A stretch of 64,000 nucleotides of DNA. It comes from Scalesia atractyloides. Its lineage: Eukaryota > Streptophyta > Magnoliopsida > Asterales > Asteraceae. Below are positions 46,046 to 57,547 of this stretch, one piece after another (the stretch's first letter is position 1; the number at the start of each line of letters is the position of its first letter). Position numbers and translations under genes: made by a program. Under the pieces are notes generated by a model. That model did not search any database, was not told where the DNA came from, and saw only the letters and a program-made list of their open reading frames with translations. The stretch covers positions 9,589,054-9,653,053 of the forward strand of contig CAMTDV010000002.1 of the NCBI GenBank assembly GCA_947069175.1. The letters run 5' to 3'.

Positions 46046-47640
46046 CTTTTGTAGAGTTCATGGAAATCACTCCAAACTTGGATAGATTTTCAAATAAGTT
46101 GAACTTTAAGTTTAAGATCCATAGAATAGAATATGAGAACAAGGAGGCTAAATATCAGATCGAAGAATTAAAGCAATTAATCAATAAGTGCAATACAATA
46201 TGTGTTTATTATTGTGAATTCATAATCGGTTAAAAACATCACGTGTACAACATATTGACATGGCACTCATTTTTCACAAGGACTTTGAATTAAGTGTTAC
46301 TAGATAATTCTCGAGAACATCTTGATTATGCATTTGTTTTTCTATTACAATGTTAAAACATATTACAAACATATATATTACCTTCATGCAAAATGTACCT
46401 CCTAATCTAAACAAATATAAAAGTTCCAAATGTAGCTATGCAATCTTTACACATTATCACCCTAAAAATGAAAGCATGAATCTTAGGGACTGTTTGTTTA
46501 GCTTTTAGTGAGATTCTTAATGGTTAATGGTTGAGACTGTTTGTTTCGTAAGCAGATATGGTTTAGATATTCGCCTCTAAATGGGTAAGCGCTATACTAA
46601 GTCTGAATGGTTAAAACCTCTAATCTAAATTGGTTAGACATTTGCCTCTCAATGGTTAAGCATTATACCGTTTGTTGAAAATTTTTGCAAGAATATCCAC
46701 AATTATATTATCACAACGTCAACGCACATCATTAACATATTACTCTCCTATTAAAAGGTACCACAAAATCTTAATTACATGGAAAAGCTCCAAATTTGGT
46801 ATACAATCTTTTTCATCCCCCTTCTGGTTGACTTAGAAGTTGAAAGCAAGAAAGTCTTGAGTATATTTAATTTTGAATTCTTAAAATTATTAAGCATCTA
46901 AGAATTCGCACGTGAGTGTTATAGTTTAGAATAAAGTTTCATAACTCTATCTAGCACACATGTCACAACTACTCAACAAGTCACGTTCTATGTGATTTTG
47001 AAATACATGCTTAATTGTGAATTGAGAGTAGCTATCACACTCATGTCCCATAGAATTCGTTATTTACACTAGTGAATGCTTAAAACTAATTTGGTGAAAA
47101 GTGACATCATTGTTGTTAGCCTCGGTTGTATTTGCCTTGATGTTGAAAGCTCTACCCCTTACTGGTGGGTTCGGCGGGTTTGCCTGATTTGTTTGGTAAA
47201 TTGGGTTGGCTTAAGCTCAAGCAATAATGAAACTCATTAGTGTCGTTAATATGTTGAAATCAAGAACGTGGATAACTTGGTTTAATGGCTCAGTTTGTTT
47301 TTACCAAAATTCAAAAATCTTGAAATCATGACACAATTTGTGTTTATGATTGTGAATTCTAAACCCATTATAATGTTCATGGGTAAAACATAAAGACATG
47401 ACACTCATTTTTCACAAGGAGTCCTCAAATTAAGTGTTACTATATTTTTCACCGAACATCTTAATTGTGCAAAGGATTTTCTATCAAAATGTTAAAACGC
47501 ATCACAAACATACATATATCCTTTATGCAAAACTATACTTTGGAAATCTAAACAGAAGCTAAAAGTTCTAAACATGGCTATGCAATCTTACATGCAAAAA
47601 TGTACTTTGGAAATCTAACTAAAAGCACGAATCTTAATAG
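46046..47640. repeat. q block, copy 3
   Basis: Paralogue of 16,225-17,650 with the same 46,494-46,680 insertion and the same antisense gag fragment (47,125-47,265). No gene recognised. Confidence 0.7.
47125..47265 (-). pseudogene. Short gypsy gag fragment (antisense), copy B
   Basis: Counterpart of 17,345-17,480; the minus strand encodes NLPNKSGKPAEPTSKG-like sequence, a linker typical of the segment after gag zinc knuckles. Confidence 0.5.
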
Positions 47641-50165
47641 GATCAAATTACAATCTTCAAATCTATGAAGAATCTAAGAAATCACTTGTGCGCTTCTTAA
47701 TTTCATGGTTGGTTGTGATTGTAGTAAAGTGCCTCAGTCTCCACCTAGCACGTGTTATATTATTACTCAACAAGATACATATTTTTAATGTGAGGAAAAG
47801 ATCGTGTGGAAGAAGCAGTTGTCACAATAATGTGAGATCCCATATACAAGTGGATGTGTGTTTTAATGACGTTGGTTAAAAGTGGCGTAGAGGTAGACAA
47901 CTATGTGATATGAAAAATGAGAATATGTTTAATAGATATGCTTGATTTCCCCTTCTCAAACCCTTTTTATGTGTACAATAAAGTGACACTCATTTTTCAC
48001 ATGGAACTTCAAATGAAGTGTTATTTTTTTTACAAATGTGTTTCTTTCGCAATGTGTCATACATCATGATTGTATTTCCTTCTTGTAAATATGAACCTTG
48101 ATAGCTAAGCAAAAGTGAACCGCAAAACTTGGCTTAATCTTTATCCGCTATCACTCTAAAGACGAGACGAGATTTAAAATGAAATTTAAAATCTATGAAG
48201 AATCTAAGTAATCGATTGAAAATTTTCAAAACTACTAAAGATATGTGATCATAAATCATATCTTCAAATTAGGACATTTTATTTTTATTACACATTTTTA
48301 TGTAAATTAAGATCAAATTTTTTTGTAAGGGAAAGAAGTTTGTTAAACACGTTTAAGTGTTGTCATATTTTTTAAAGAGCATCTAAGATTAGATTACTGC
48401 AATGCTAAAGCACACATGAACATATTACTCACCTAGTAAAATGTACAAGAATATCTTAATTATATGGAAAAGCTCAAAACTTGGTTATGCAATCATAACC
48501 CCCTCCCTTCTCCCTCACATGAAAACATGAATCTTGAGTATATTTAAAGTTAAATTCTTAAGATTTATGAAGCATTTAAGAATTCACACGTACATGTTAT
48601 AGTTACCAGATTAAAGTTTTAGTAACTCTACTTAGCACACATGTTATATAACTCCACAACAAATCACATATTCCTATGTGATTTCGAAGCACATGCATAA
48701 TGGAGTTGCTATCCCACCCACCCATGTATTCGTATATGTATACGTGGATTAATGTTCAGATGAATGTTTCAAACCTAATTCCATCAAATGTGTCATAGAG
48801 ATAACACACGACTATGTGATATGAAAACTAATGTAAACATGTGTAGTTTGATGTATATCATAAGTGATAATAGAGTGTAAAAAGGAGGGGTTAAAATGCA
48901 AAATCTCACATGAAGGCACCATTATAAATGAAACCCAATTCTCCATTTTATTCAGCGCCGCTTCTAACTGCCACTGTCGGTAAACCCTAGTTCACCACTG
49001 CCGCTTCAGACGCATCCTCTGCCTCCAGTTGCTGATCCTAGACAGGCGAATGGTTAGTTATCTTTAACTCTTGGTCTATGTTGCTAATTATACTGACTGA
49101 CTGATTCCTGATGCAGGGAACTGAAGATTGCGTGTTAATTAATCTTGATAGCATGGTGATTGTTCATAGGAAAGTATCACCATGCCGAAGATAAGATCTG
49201 CCCACGTGATGCAGGTAACTAACCTTAAAAATGACATTTCTGATTAACCTTATTTAAATATCTACAGATGATTACATTTTTTTGTCAGGTTGAAGCTGCC
49301 ACAGCATGATGATCCAAAACTTGCAAGTGTGGTTAATAGGCTTAAATCAAAAGTTTTATAAATCGTAAGCCCAATCACGTGTAGACGTTATTGTATCATG
49401 TTTTACTTTGTTCAAGGCTTTTTTAGTTACTTACAATGGTTCGTTCATTCTACAGATGATACTTCTTTGTCAAGCAGAAAGCTCATCTTTCATGGATATG
49501 GCTTCCACTCAAAGCAAGGGTTTAGCTGAGTCAGCAGTTTTCAAGAATCAGAGATTTTTAGTTTAGCACTGAAAGGAGAGAAGCTAAACGGGAATGGATT
49601 TAAGCTTTCTGAACCTTGCGATGATTGATTAAGATTTGAAGATTAGTTTTAATGACAATTCAGAGAGTCAGTTGTGATGATTGATTAAGATTTGAAGATT
49701 AGTTTAAATTTTATGTGTATCTTGTAATTGATTCCTATAATAGTTGTAACATTTAAATGGTTATTCAAGGGTTTAACATTTGCTTCGGCTTTTGAATGGT
49801 TGTAATTATTTGACAATTGATGATGAAGAAAGAAGTTTAGAGTGATAAAATATTCTGTTACATACTAAGAACAATTTGATAAACATGCAGGTGGCCATAA
49901 TCAGCTCTCGACTCGCACTCTAAACCAAATTCAATTTTTGACCAAGGCCTTGACTTAGTATGGGGTTGACTAAGAACAATTTGATAAACATGTAGGTGAG
50001 TCAAGTCATAACCAGCTCTCGACGTGAATTCAAAGAGCTTGATTTGGTATGAAGTTGATTTTAAAATTCAAAGTTTTGATTCTTGAAAAAAGGTCAAGCT
50101 TTTTCAAATCTTGATCGTTATCAAAGAGCTTGATTTAGTATGAAGTTGATTTTAAAATACAGTTT
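47640..50165. repeat. Unit U, copy 5 (cut by copia element)
   Basis: Closest to U3. Its right end is a 90-bp-period duplication: about 39 bases starting CAAAGAGCTTGATTT occur at 50,031-50,069 and again at 50,121-50,160, immediately before the copia LTR; U3 has a single copy. The 3' half of the unit is lost or lies beyond the copia element. Confidence 0.75.
48923..49600 (+). pseudogene. Spliced-gene remnant of unit U, copy 5 (cassette type 2)
   Basis: TATA box 48,923-48,929; exon 2 49,117-49,214; second intron 49,215-49,288 with a normal CAG acceptor, shorter than in other copies; exon 3 from 49,289. Exon 3 corresponds to the LPQHDDPKLASVV frame of copy 3, but single-base insertions near 49,345-49,360 break it. 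The 3' flank GAGATTTTTAGTTTAGCAC is shared with copy 3. Product unknown. Confidence 0.4.
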
Positions 50166-50392
50166 TGTGTCTGTCGCTTATTCTTAATTACAATTGTAAT
50201 TGTACGGTCTTCGCTCAAGTGTCTGTATAGGTTGGTCGTGTCGAATAGATCGAGATATCCTTGTATCTTGATCTAGTATGACATCTTAGCTTGTCTGTGT
50301 TAATCAGTTGCATGTGTGCATACTGATAAGTCTTGTGTACGTCAAGTCTACACACGTTCTCCAAGAAGAAGAATTCTGTGCGAATCAAAGAT

Positions 50393-50563
50393 TTCGTACG
50401 AAACAAAAGTTTCGTACGAATCAAGAGATTTCGTACGAAACACAAGCATTTCATATGAAACACAAGCATTTCATATGAAACAGTGACTCGTACCAATTTC
50501 CTAGAGTTGTGACTCGTGTGAAATAGTGTGTTCCATATGTCTGGATTTGTGATTCGTACGAAT
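50393..50563 (+). promoter_or_regulatory. Palindromic TTCGTACGAA cluster in copia LTR
   Basis: TTCGTACGAA occurs at 50,393-50,402, 50,411-50,420 and 50,430-50,439; variant TTCATATGAA at 50,450-50,459 and 50,470-50,479; and ATTCGTACGAAT at 50,552-50,563, just upstream of the TATA box. Spacing of about 18-20 bases suggests an upstream activating array bound by a dimeric factor. That role is inference. Confidence 0.6.
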
Positions 50564-50572
50564 CTAGACGGA

Positions 50573-50583
50573 CACTATATAAG
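50573..50583 (+). promoter_or_regulatory. Copia LTR TATA box
   Basis: ACTATATAAGC directly downstream of the palindrome cluster, fitting a plant Pol II TATA box; transcription would start about 30 bases downstream, within the LTR. Confidence 0.7.
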
Positions 50584-50889
50584 CAGACATGTACTTCTCA
50601 GTCAGGGTGGACTTGCGCGTGATAGTTAGCTAGCTAGTTGGTCTAAGTGAACCTCTCAGTATTCTCTTTGAAGACGAAGACACAAGAACACAACAAGTTT
50701 GTTTGAGTCATACGAGCATTGTGTGTATATGTTTGTACTTGTTCTCAATCATTAATCAAGATAGTGAATCTTTGGTTACCCCGTGTTCTTTACTTTGCTT
50801 TGGTTGCATGCACACTTGGATTCCGCACTTGTGTGTATGTCATTCGAACAAGGAATAGGTTTAACACCATCCGCAGGTGGACCTACAAG

Positions 50890-50901
50890 TGGTATCAGAG
50901 C
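50890..50901 (+). other. Copia primer binding site (initiator Met tRNA)
   Basis: TGGTATCAGAGC, the plant initiator-Met tRNA complement used by most plant LTR elements. Confidence 0.9.
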
Positions 50902-51589
50902 TTTGGCTCTTTCCTTATTCAAAACCGGGCTTAGTTGTGTCTGAGCTAGTTTGAAGATTTCTGAAGTGTTCTTGAGCCTGCAGCAGAAAACTTAAGTTTT
51001 GGATAGATAACTAACTTAAAAGTTGGTTAAAATCTGTTGCATGCAGAAAATTTTATGGTAAAATTTTTCTGAAGAACACACTTGAAGAAGAAATCTACTA
51101 AAATTTGAATCTGATTAGTTTGGTAGGGTTGACATTTTCTGACTTGGATCTGGACTTGGACTGTGGACTGTTAAAAATCTGTGTTCTAACTAAAAGTGGG
51201 TAAGAAAACAGGTAATTTCGAAAAAGCAGGTCTACACAAGAAAGGAAATTTTTCACCAAACCATTTCTGAAAAGATTCCTCTGAAAAACGCTGAACAAAA
51301 CAGTTGGTGCGACTGAAAAGACTCATACGAATCATCTGTTTTGCACGAAACATCTGGTTCGCTCTAAACAAGTCACTCGCACGAAACATCCTGTTTCGCA
51401 CGAAAGGTTGTTTTATCCGCACGAAATTAGTTTAGTACCAATAACTTTCGTCACTGTTTGTTTTTCATGTTTTTCAAAGCTTTGTGATTTTCAGAATTTG
51501 TCATATTTTCAGAAATTGTGAATTTTTAAACGGTAATTATAATTGTGAAACTTTAAAACCTTTAAATTTTCATAAAACAAGAAAATATA
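50902..51589 (+). other. Copia leader
   Basis: Untranslated leader between primer binding site and gag. At 51,323-51,430 it carries more copies of the half-palindrome GCACGAAAC / TACGAAT related to the LTR cluster. No gene. Confidence 0.6.
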
Positions 51590-53072
51590 ATGAGTTCTAA
51601 CCCATGGGATTGGAGTGGTTCAAGCTCAAATCAGGAGTCTTCGTAAAGCTCCGCAACATCATGGGTAAAATCTTTGGTGCTACAACATACAGCAATGATC
51701 TCTGTAAATCAATGAGCGTGTGTTGCGAATCAGAATCAAAGCATCCAAACTCTGTTAATGAGCGAAAGTGAAACAGGGAGTAATAATCGACCGCCGAAGT
51801 TAAATCACATGAATGATTATCCTTCATGGAAAAGTCGTTATCATACGTATGTTCTCGGTCAAAACATGGAATTGTGGACGTGTTTCACTACCCCCTACAA
51901 TGATGCACTTGAAGAAGCTGGATCAAATCCAACCACATTGGCCAATCTAGTCGAAAGTGACAAGAAAGCCTACGATCTAGAGAAAAAGGCATTTTCTATC
52001 CTAACACAAGCTCTGCATAAAGACATTTATCATCAGCTTGTGTATTGTACTACAACGAAAAATTTGTGGGACACTTTGGAAGCAAGAGGTCAAGGTAACG
52101 CTGCTACCAGGAAGATTCGGCATGATCTGCTCAAGAAAGAGTTTGAAGGTTTCATGTTCATGGAGAACGACACCTTGAATGATATGACCACTCGGTTTTA
52201 TCATCTTCTCAGCGAAATATACTCGTATAAAGTGTTAGCAGCACCACAAGAAATTGTGATGTGATTTCCTGATGCTTTACCACCAAAATGGGGTCAATTT
52301 ATTGATCTTTTAAAACATACAAGTGTTTTGGACTCAATTAGTATTTATGAATTTGTGCAGAAACTGGAGAACAAGAATGAAGAAGAACTCCGGAAGGCAC
52401 AACGAGTCTCTGCTCCACAAAACCCTGAAATGTATTTTAGAGGTATAAATACAGGTACAAGCTCAAGCCAGCAACCGAAGCTGCAAACCGCGTTTGTGTC
52501 AAACGTGAACCCTTTTCTACCCCAACCAGTTCAATCAAGTCAGTCTACAGGTTCGAGTAATCAAGCCTATGGACAAACTTTTGATCCGAAAGCCTTCCTT
52601 CCACAGCCAAGGGATTTAGCGCATAAAGCTCCGCTGCAAGCTCCTCAACAAGCTTTCTATGGAAACAACAGTCAATCGGCAAATTCCAACACTGTCAAAC
52701 TTGACACGTCAAATCTTTCCAAAATCAACGTAGAAGTTGCACAGGAACATGCAGAACTTCTAAATACCATGGTCAGTGCGTATTGTAGTTTAGTTGTAGG
52801 TCAAATAGGGAACATCAATTTGACAAATGAAGACTGAACAAAACGAACGAGATGAAATGGAGCTGATGGACATCAAGTGGGCATTTGCAAGCGCTATGAG
52901 AAGACCGAAGGATTATATGAGAAGAACGGGTAAAACCAGTTTAGAAAGCAAGAAAGATACAAAATACGGATTTGACAAAACCGTCGTTACTTGCTTTAAC
53001 TGTGGAGAAAGAGGTCACTTCAAGCGGGAATGCACAAGATCCAGCAAGGAAGGAAATCACAACCCCTTTTGA
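51590..53072 (+). pseudogene. Copia gag
   Basis: The start ATG at 51,590 gives MSSNPWDWSG. In-frame stops follow at 51,644-51,646 and 51,710-51,712, but the same frame continues into a clear Ty1/copia gag: NDYPSWKSRYHTYV, LWDTLEARGQG, LLKKEFEGFMFMENDTLNDM and YKVLAAPQEIVM. A third stop is at 52,262-52,264, then FPDALPPKWGQFIDLL. A frameshift near 52,825 leads to the nucleocapsid knuckle CFNCGERGHFKREC (about 52,991-53,032). Gag would form the particle and bind RNA. Three stops and a shift make it a pseudogene. A Q/P-rich stretch separates the capsid part from the knuckle. Confidence 0.85.
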
Positions 53073-53199
53073 AATCAGTCTCAACCATCCAACACAGCAC
53101 AGTACAACAATGAAAGAAGACTAGTAGCTGTTGGCAACTCTAACAACACCAATCAATCAGGACCTTCAAACACGCATAGAGATTTGGTAGTTCAATCTA

Positions 53200-54485
53200 A
53201 TGAAGGATGCGATTGGTCAGTACAGTTGGAAACTGAGAACAATGAAAGAACTGCATGCTATGCAAAGATCGTGGATCAAACCAAGCATGATCACAATCAA
53301 CACTCCAAATAACGATGATACATCTGGGGATGCTGGTAGTTCTGATGAAGAATGTTCAAGTTCATATGGTTATGGATCTGATTCTGATGTGAAGAAAGGA
53401 AGTGATGCTGAGGTTGAATAGTTGCTGAGTGAAGCTGAGATGTTGAAATCTGAAAAGGTAGGCATGACGAGGAATGCAGAAGCTGCGGAAAAAGAGACAG
53501 AGACGCTCTCTACAGATGGTGCAGCTTTTCCTCATCACACTGCCTTTATGGAAAATGTTGAAGGTTCTTCAAAACAGGTAAATTCTGAACCTCCTATTTT
53601 TTGCAATGATTGTGTCAAATTGAAAATAAAGTATGAAACCGTCAACAGTCATAATAAAAATTTAGTTCTTGAACTATCAAAATGCAAAGAGGCGAATTTG
53701 GCGCTAACTAGAAATGAAAAAGAATTCAAATCTGTAATAGAAACCCTTAAGAAAAGTGTTTTTGAATTGAAAAAAACAGTTTTGAATAAACAGACAGGAA
53801 TTAATAACCACATTAATCTCCTAGAAGAAACAAAGAAAGAGTTAGCCATCGCCAAATGCGAATATGATTCGATCAAACGCAAATTGGAAAGTTATTCTAA
53901 CTCCCAATATGTGCTTGATCATGTCATTGAAGTTCAAAAACTAAAAGGAGATGCTCAATGCATATGGTATAAGTCGTGTCCACCCCCAATGAAACACAAC
54001 TATACCAAAATGCCTGATGAAGAGGAGATGCCTCGTTTGAACCCTATGTACCTTTGAATCCTGAGGAATTCGCAGCAAGGTTAGGGTTCAAACTAGGCAA
54101 TTCCTCTCAAGAACCAAGCAAGCCAGAAAATTCATTGTCTGATGAAGAAGAGGATGATACATCAGATGATGAATCAAGAAATGATGATCAGGATCAGCCT
54201 CTTGATGAAAGGAAAAGAGTAGAATCGTCTGCTGCTCCTAGTACTCAATCTGTTGAGAATCAAGAGACCGTTCCTAAGAAATCTGTGAAGACAAGTGTGT
54301 CTACACAAGAAGTAGATAATGTGTTGTATACCTTGGTTGGAGATAAGAAAATCTATTCAAACAAAGATTTTCCAATTAAAAACATAAATCCAATCTCTAT
54401 AGATCAGGTCTTTGAGAAGTCAACAACCAAACCTGTAGAAAAGAAAAAGCCGACCAAATCACAACCACTATCCGCTTCAAAATAA
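53200..54485 (+). pseudogene. Copia gag-pol spacer with coiled coil
   Basis: Open segments 53,200-53,421, 53,422-54,057 and 54,054-54,485 follow one another with one stop (53,419-53,421) and a frame change near 54,055. The order is: acidic S/D/E-rich part, a CNDCVKLKIKYETV segment, a long K/E/L heptad-like region (about 53,640-53,880) predicted as coiled coil, YVLDHVIEVQKLKGDAQC, the PPPMKHNYTKMPDEEEMP motif and a second acidic stretch. Such a spacer is not in the minimal copia plan but is typical of a large plant copia group with extended gag. Function unknown; the coiled coil may mediate multimerisation. Confidence 0.7.
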
Positions 54486-54581
54486 AAACAATGGAAGCGA
54501 GTTGAAAAGCCTATAGTTTCTCAACCGAAGGTGTAAGTAAAAGGCTCTCGTTATCAGAAAAAGGCTAAAACTGTTAAATTT

Positions 54582-55113
54582 GTGAGTTCTAAAGGTACCG
54601 ATAAAGTTGAAACTTTTCAAGGAAAATCTAATGTTGATTTTGTAAAGAAAGTTAAGATTTTGAAAAGAAATAGTCAAAACAATTACACCCAACACACTGA
54701 TAGATGTAATGAAAATGAACCCAGTACCTCAGGATCCACAAGTTCAACTTCAGGCCGAGAAACATGATCTCCTAGTTTTGTTGAAATGAGAACATGTTTC
54801 AAATGTGGAGAATTTGGCCACATTATAAAGGATTTTCAAAATCCAGCCAAATCAAGATGTATAGAGAAAACCCCTCATGAACGAACTTGCAAACGTAAAT
54901 TTGTTTCTCCGACACAAGATAAACGAGTTATTAAAGATAAAAAAGAGAAACAAAAACGTAAACAAGTAAAAGCAATTGAGAAAGCTTTATAATCGGATTC
55001 TTCAAATAAGGATCAAAGATCTTCAAAGACAACAAAACCAGACACTGTTAAAATTGTAATTAATAGTAAATCTTGTAATAAACAAGGATCTTGGAAACAG
55101 AAGACCGGTAATG
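54582..55113 (+). pseudogene. Copia second zinc-knuckle segment
   Basis: Encodes RTCFKCGEFGHIIKDFQNPA (about 54,789-54,848), a CCHC knuckle whose last Cys is Phe, followed by a K/R-rich basic region to the stop at 54,990-54,992. The frame picks up again toward KQGSWKQKTG at 55,081-55,110, where the nested element interrupts it. A second knuckle beyond the coiled coil is unusual relative to the classic single copia knuckle. Confidence 0.7.
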
Positions 55114-55118
55114 GTTCA
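55114..55118. repeat. Target site duplication of gag-only element (left), GTTCA
   Basis: Identical to 63,503-63,507. Removing one copy rejoins the copia reading frame (NGSNGVSQF). Confidence 0.95.
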
Positions 55119-56271
55119 TGTCACACCCCGACCCGCAGCGGAAATGGTGATCGGGGCATGATTGGGTTTTCATCAAAGCTCATGACATTTACTATAAAGT
55201 TTCATATTTATTATTTCTTTTAAAGAAGAACATTACAATAAACATACAAGTATAACATGTTCAAATACATATTTCATGACGTCATTATTTTTCTTCTAAG
55301 GCAATTTCCTATGTGTTCCTTGCTTCAACCTGTCCACCTGTATCATGTGTAAAAATAGGGTTTTGGGTCAACAAAAAGTTGGCGAGTGAATCTTATTTAA
55401 ACATTTGAAAGGATTAGTTATGTTGGTTATTTGAATAATATTGTGCATAACCAAATATGAGTAAACGTAAATGTAAATTTAATCACAAAACACATAATAT
55501 CAAATAATGCACATGCACACACCAAATGATGAACAATGAGATCAAGGCTCAATCAAATGGAGCCGATCGAATGAGGCACCTGATGCTCAACTCGTCTCCC
55601 ACGAGGAACTGATGGGCCTAATGAATGATTTGCACACAACTTGACAAAAATATAAACACACATCACCACCAACAACATAATCACATAATCTCAATTAATG
55701 CACAAGCACACACCTAATGATGAACAATGAGGCACCTGATGCTCAACCCGTCTCCAACGAGGAACTGATGGGCCTAATGAATGATTTGCACGCAACTTGA
55801 CAAAATGTAAACACACATCACAACAAACAATATTTACATCTCGAGTTTAGATCATATAATGGTAATAGCACGAGTTTGAATAAATGAAATAATTAAAGCG
55901 ACACATGATACACCCCAAAACATGAATAAAAAAGAGGAATTTGTAAGAATTCACTCACAGTGGGTGCGTTCTTTGATGACGCTGGATGTGCACGAATTTT
56001 AGGATTTGATCAACGAGGAAAAACTAACCTAAAATAAAACTAAATGGTTCGGTAAATAAATGGATTTTATTCGAGATTATTGTTTTTAATTAGTGCTTTT
56101 AATAGAATTTTTTTAGATTTATTTTCGTGAGTTAAGGACATTTTCTAACTTGAAAAATATTATTTTTAAGTGTTGTTAATTGATTTTTAAATAAAATAAA
56201 TAAATAAAAGAAATAAATTTTTTTTTGACTTTTTGACCGTTGACCGTTGACCGGTCGGACTATGTTTAACC

Positions 56272-56350
56272 ATGCGCTGAGTGAGGTTCGAACTCGGGAC
56301 CTCTCGTACGCGTGCACACAGCTCTACCAACTGAGCTACGTGTCTAACCC
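56272..56350 (-). other. tRNA-like module 4, 3' LTR
   Basis: Minus strand: GGGTTAGACACG, then TAGCTCAGTTGGTAGAGC (56,321-56,338), extended as CACGTAGCTC / GAGCTGTGTG with two G-U pairs, then B-box GAGTTCGAACC (56,285-56,295). Confidence 0.75.
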
Positions 56351-56439
56351 GAAATATTCTCTGTTTTAATTATATTTATATACTAATTACTTTTAAACTT
56401 ATTTGGTTTTTTATTAAAAAAGATTTATATGGCCGAACC

Positions 56440-56520
56440 GGTTGCAGAGACCCGGAGTCGAACTCGGGTCCTTCGGTTCGAATGCGCACAGCCCAACCAG
56501 TTGGGCTGTGTGTCTAATCT
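56440..56520 (-). other. tRNA-like module 3, 3' LTR
   Basis: Minus strand: ACAGCCCAA / TTGGGCTGT stem with a four-base loop (56,489-56,508), then a T-arm hairpin GACCCG / CGGGTC around the B-box GAGTTCGACTCC (56,454-56,465). Confidence 0.7.
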
Positions 56521-56611
56521 GTTTAACTTATGGATTATATTACTCTTATAAACATTCTGTGCATTGTTCTGATTCAGTTCTAAAAATGTTGGTTTTAATT
56601 CTGAAAGTCGG

Positions 56612-56690
56612 TATGTTGTGCGTTTCGAACTCGTGACGTGCGTATTATTTGCGCACACAGTCCACCGCTGGACTGTGTGTCTAACCCGTT
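56612..56690 (-). other. tRNA-like module 2, 3' LTR
   Basis: Minus strand: perfect stem CACACAGTCCA / TGGACTGTGTG with loop GCGG (core 56,658-56,675), then the weaker B-box GAGTTCGAAAC (56,622-56,632). Confidence 0.65.
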
Positions 56691-57547
56691 TGAATATCTG
56701 GTTTTAATTATACTAATACCTATTCTCGACTTCATCTTCTTCATTTACAAGAACTCAGATCAGTGAGATCCGACTGTTTTTGTTTAATTCGATTATCAAA
56801 ACTTATAGTTGGTTGGAATGAAATAGTTAACGAGATTAAAGAATAGAATGTACCAAAACAGTGCGTTTACTTCAGATTTCCGGCAGGAGTCGTCGGCTCT
56901 GATTTGTGACTCTCGGCTGAGTGAAGTGTTTGACAGTTTAGATTCTTGTGTTATGAAATTAAGTTATTGAGTAAGAGATATCAAGAGTTTTTAGATGATT
57001 ATACCGATCGACAGTGAGACTTCGATGTTTCAGTGAAATTCCGGTGAGTGTGGGATTTCCCGGCGGCGTAGTCTGGGACAGATTCTGGTTGAAGGATTGA
57101 AGTTAATACATGTCGAATAATGGATTACAAACAAAAGAGTCGAGAATTTTACCGATTTGAAGTAAGTCTCGGTTTTCCGGTGAAAGTCCGGCGACTGTAA
57201 AATATCTCTGGCGACGTGTTTTGAGATGAATTAAGCTTCGGAAACGATCGTTGTTCTGAGCGAAAGGATTTTCAGAGTGTTCAAGTGGGTATTTATAGTG
57301 AACACAGGCTGAATTGAGTCAAGGTCCGCGAGTTAGGATTTCTGTCGGTTGTGACGGAAATTGATTGCCGGCAACGGTTATAACCGATTTCGACATCAAT
57401 TGGAGCGGTTTAGTCGAAACGGATTTGGCCAAAATCACGGATTGCCGGATTTTCCGGTGATTACGAGCTCTGAGTGCGCGTGATTTCTCTGGCTTGAATT
57501 CGGGTTTACTTTAAGTATCATTTAATTCAGTATTGTTACAAAGAAAC

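Larger units (their letters stand above)
50166..50875 (+). repeat. Copia 5' LTR (approximate ends)
   Basis: Left end placed at the first TG after the unit-U homology stops (50,166 or 50,168); right end at CCATCCGCA, 14 bases before the primer binding site. The right LTR lies outside the window, so ends cannot be confirmed. It contains a TATA box and a cluster of palindromic motifs. Confidence 0.6.

Noticed and set aside
56425..56658. Overlapping frames on both strands in LTRs (also 62,127-62,360 and 26,851-27,957)
   Set aside because: They read across tRNA-like hairpins in non-coding LTR sequence; conserved only because the LTRs are copies.
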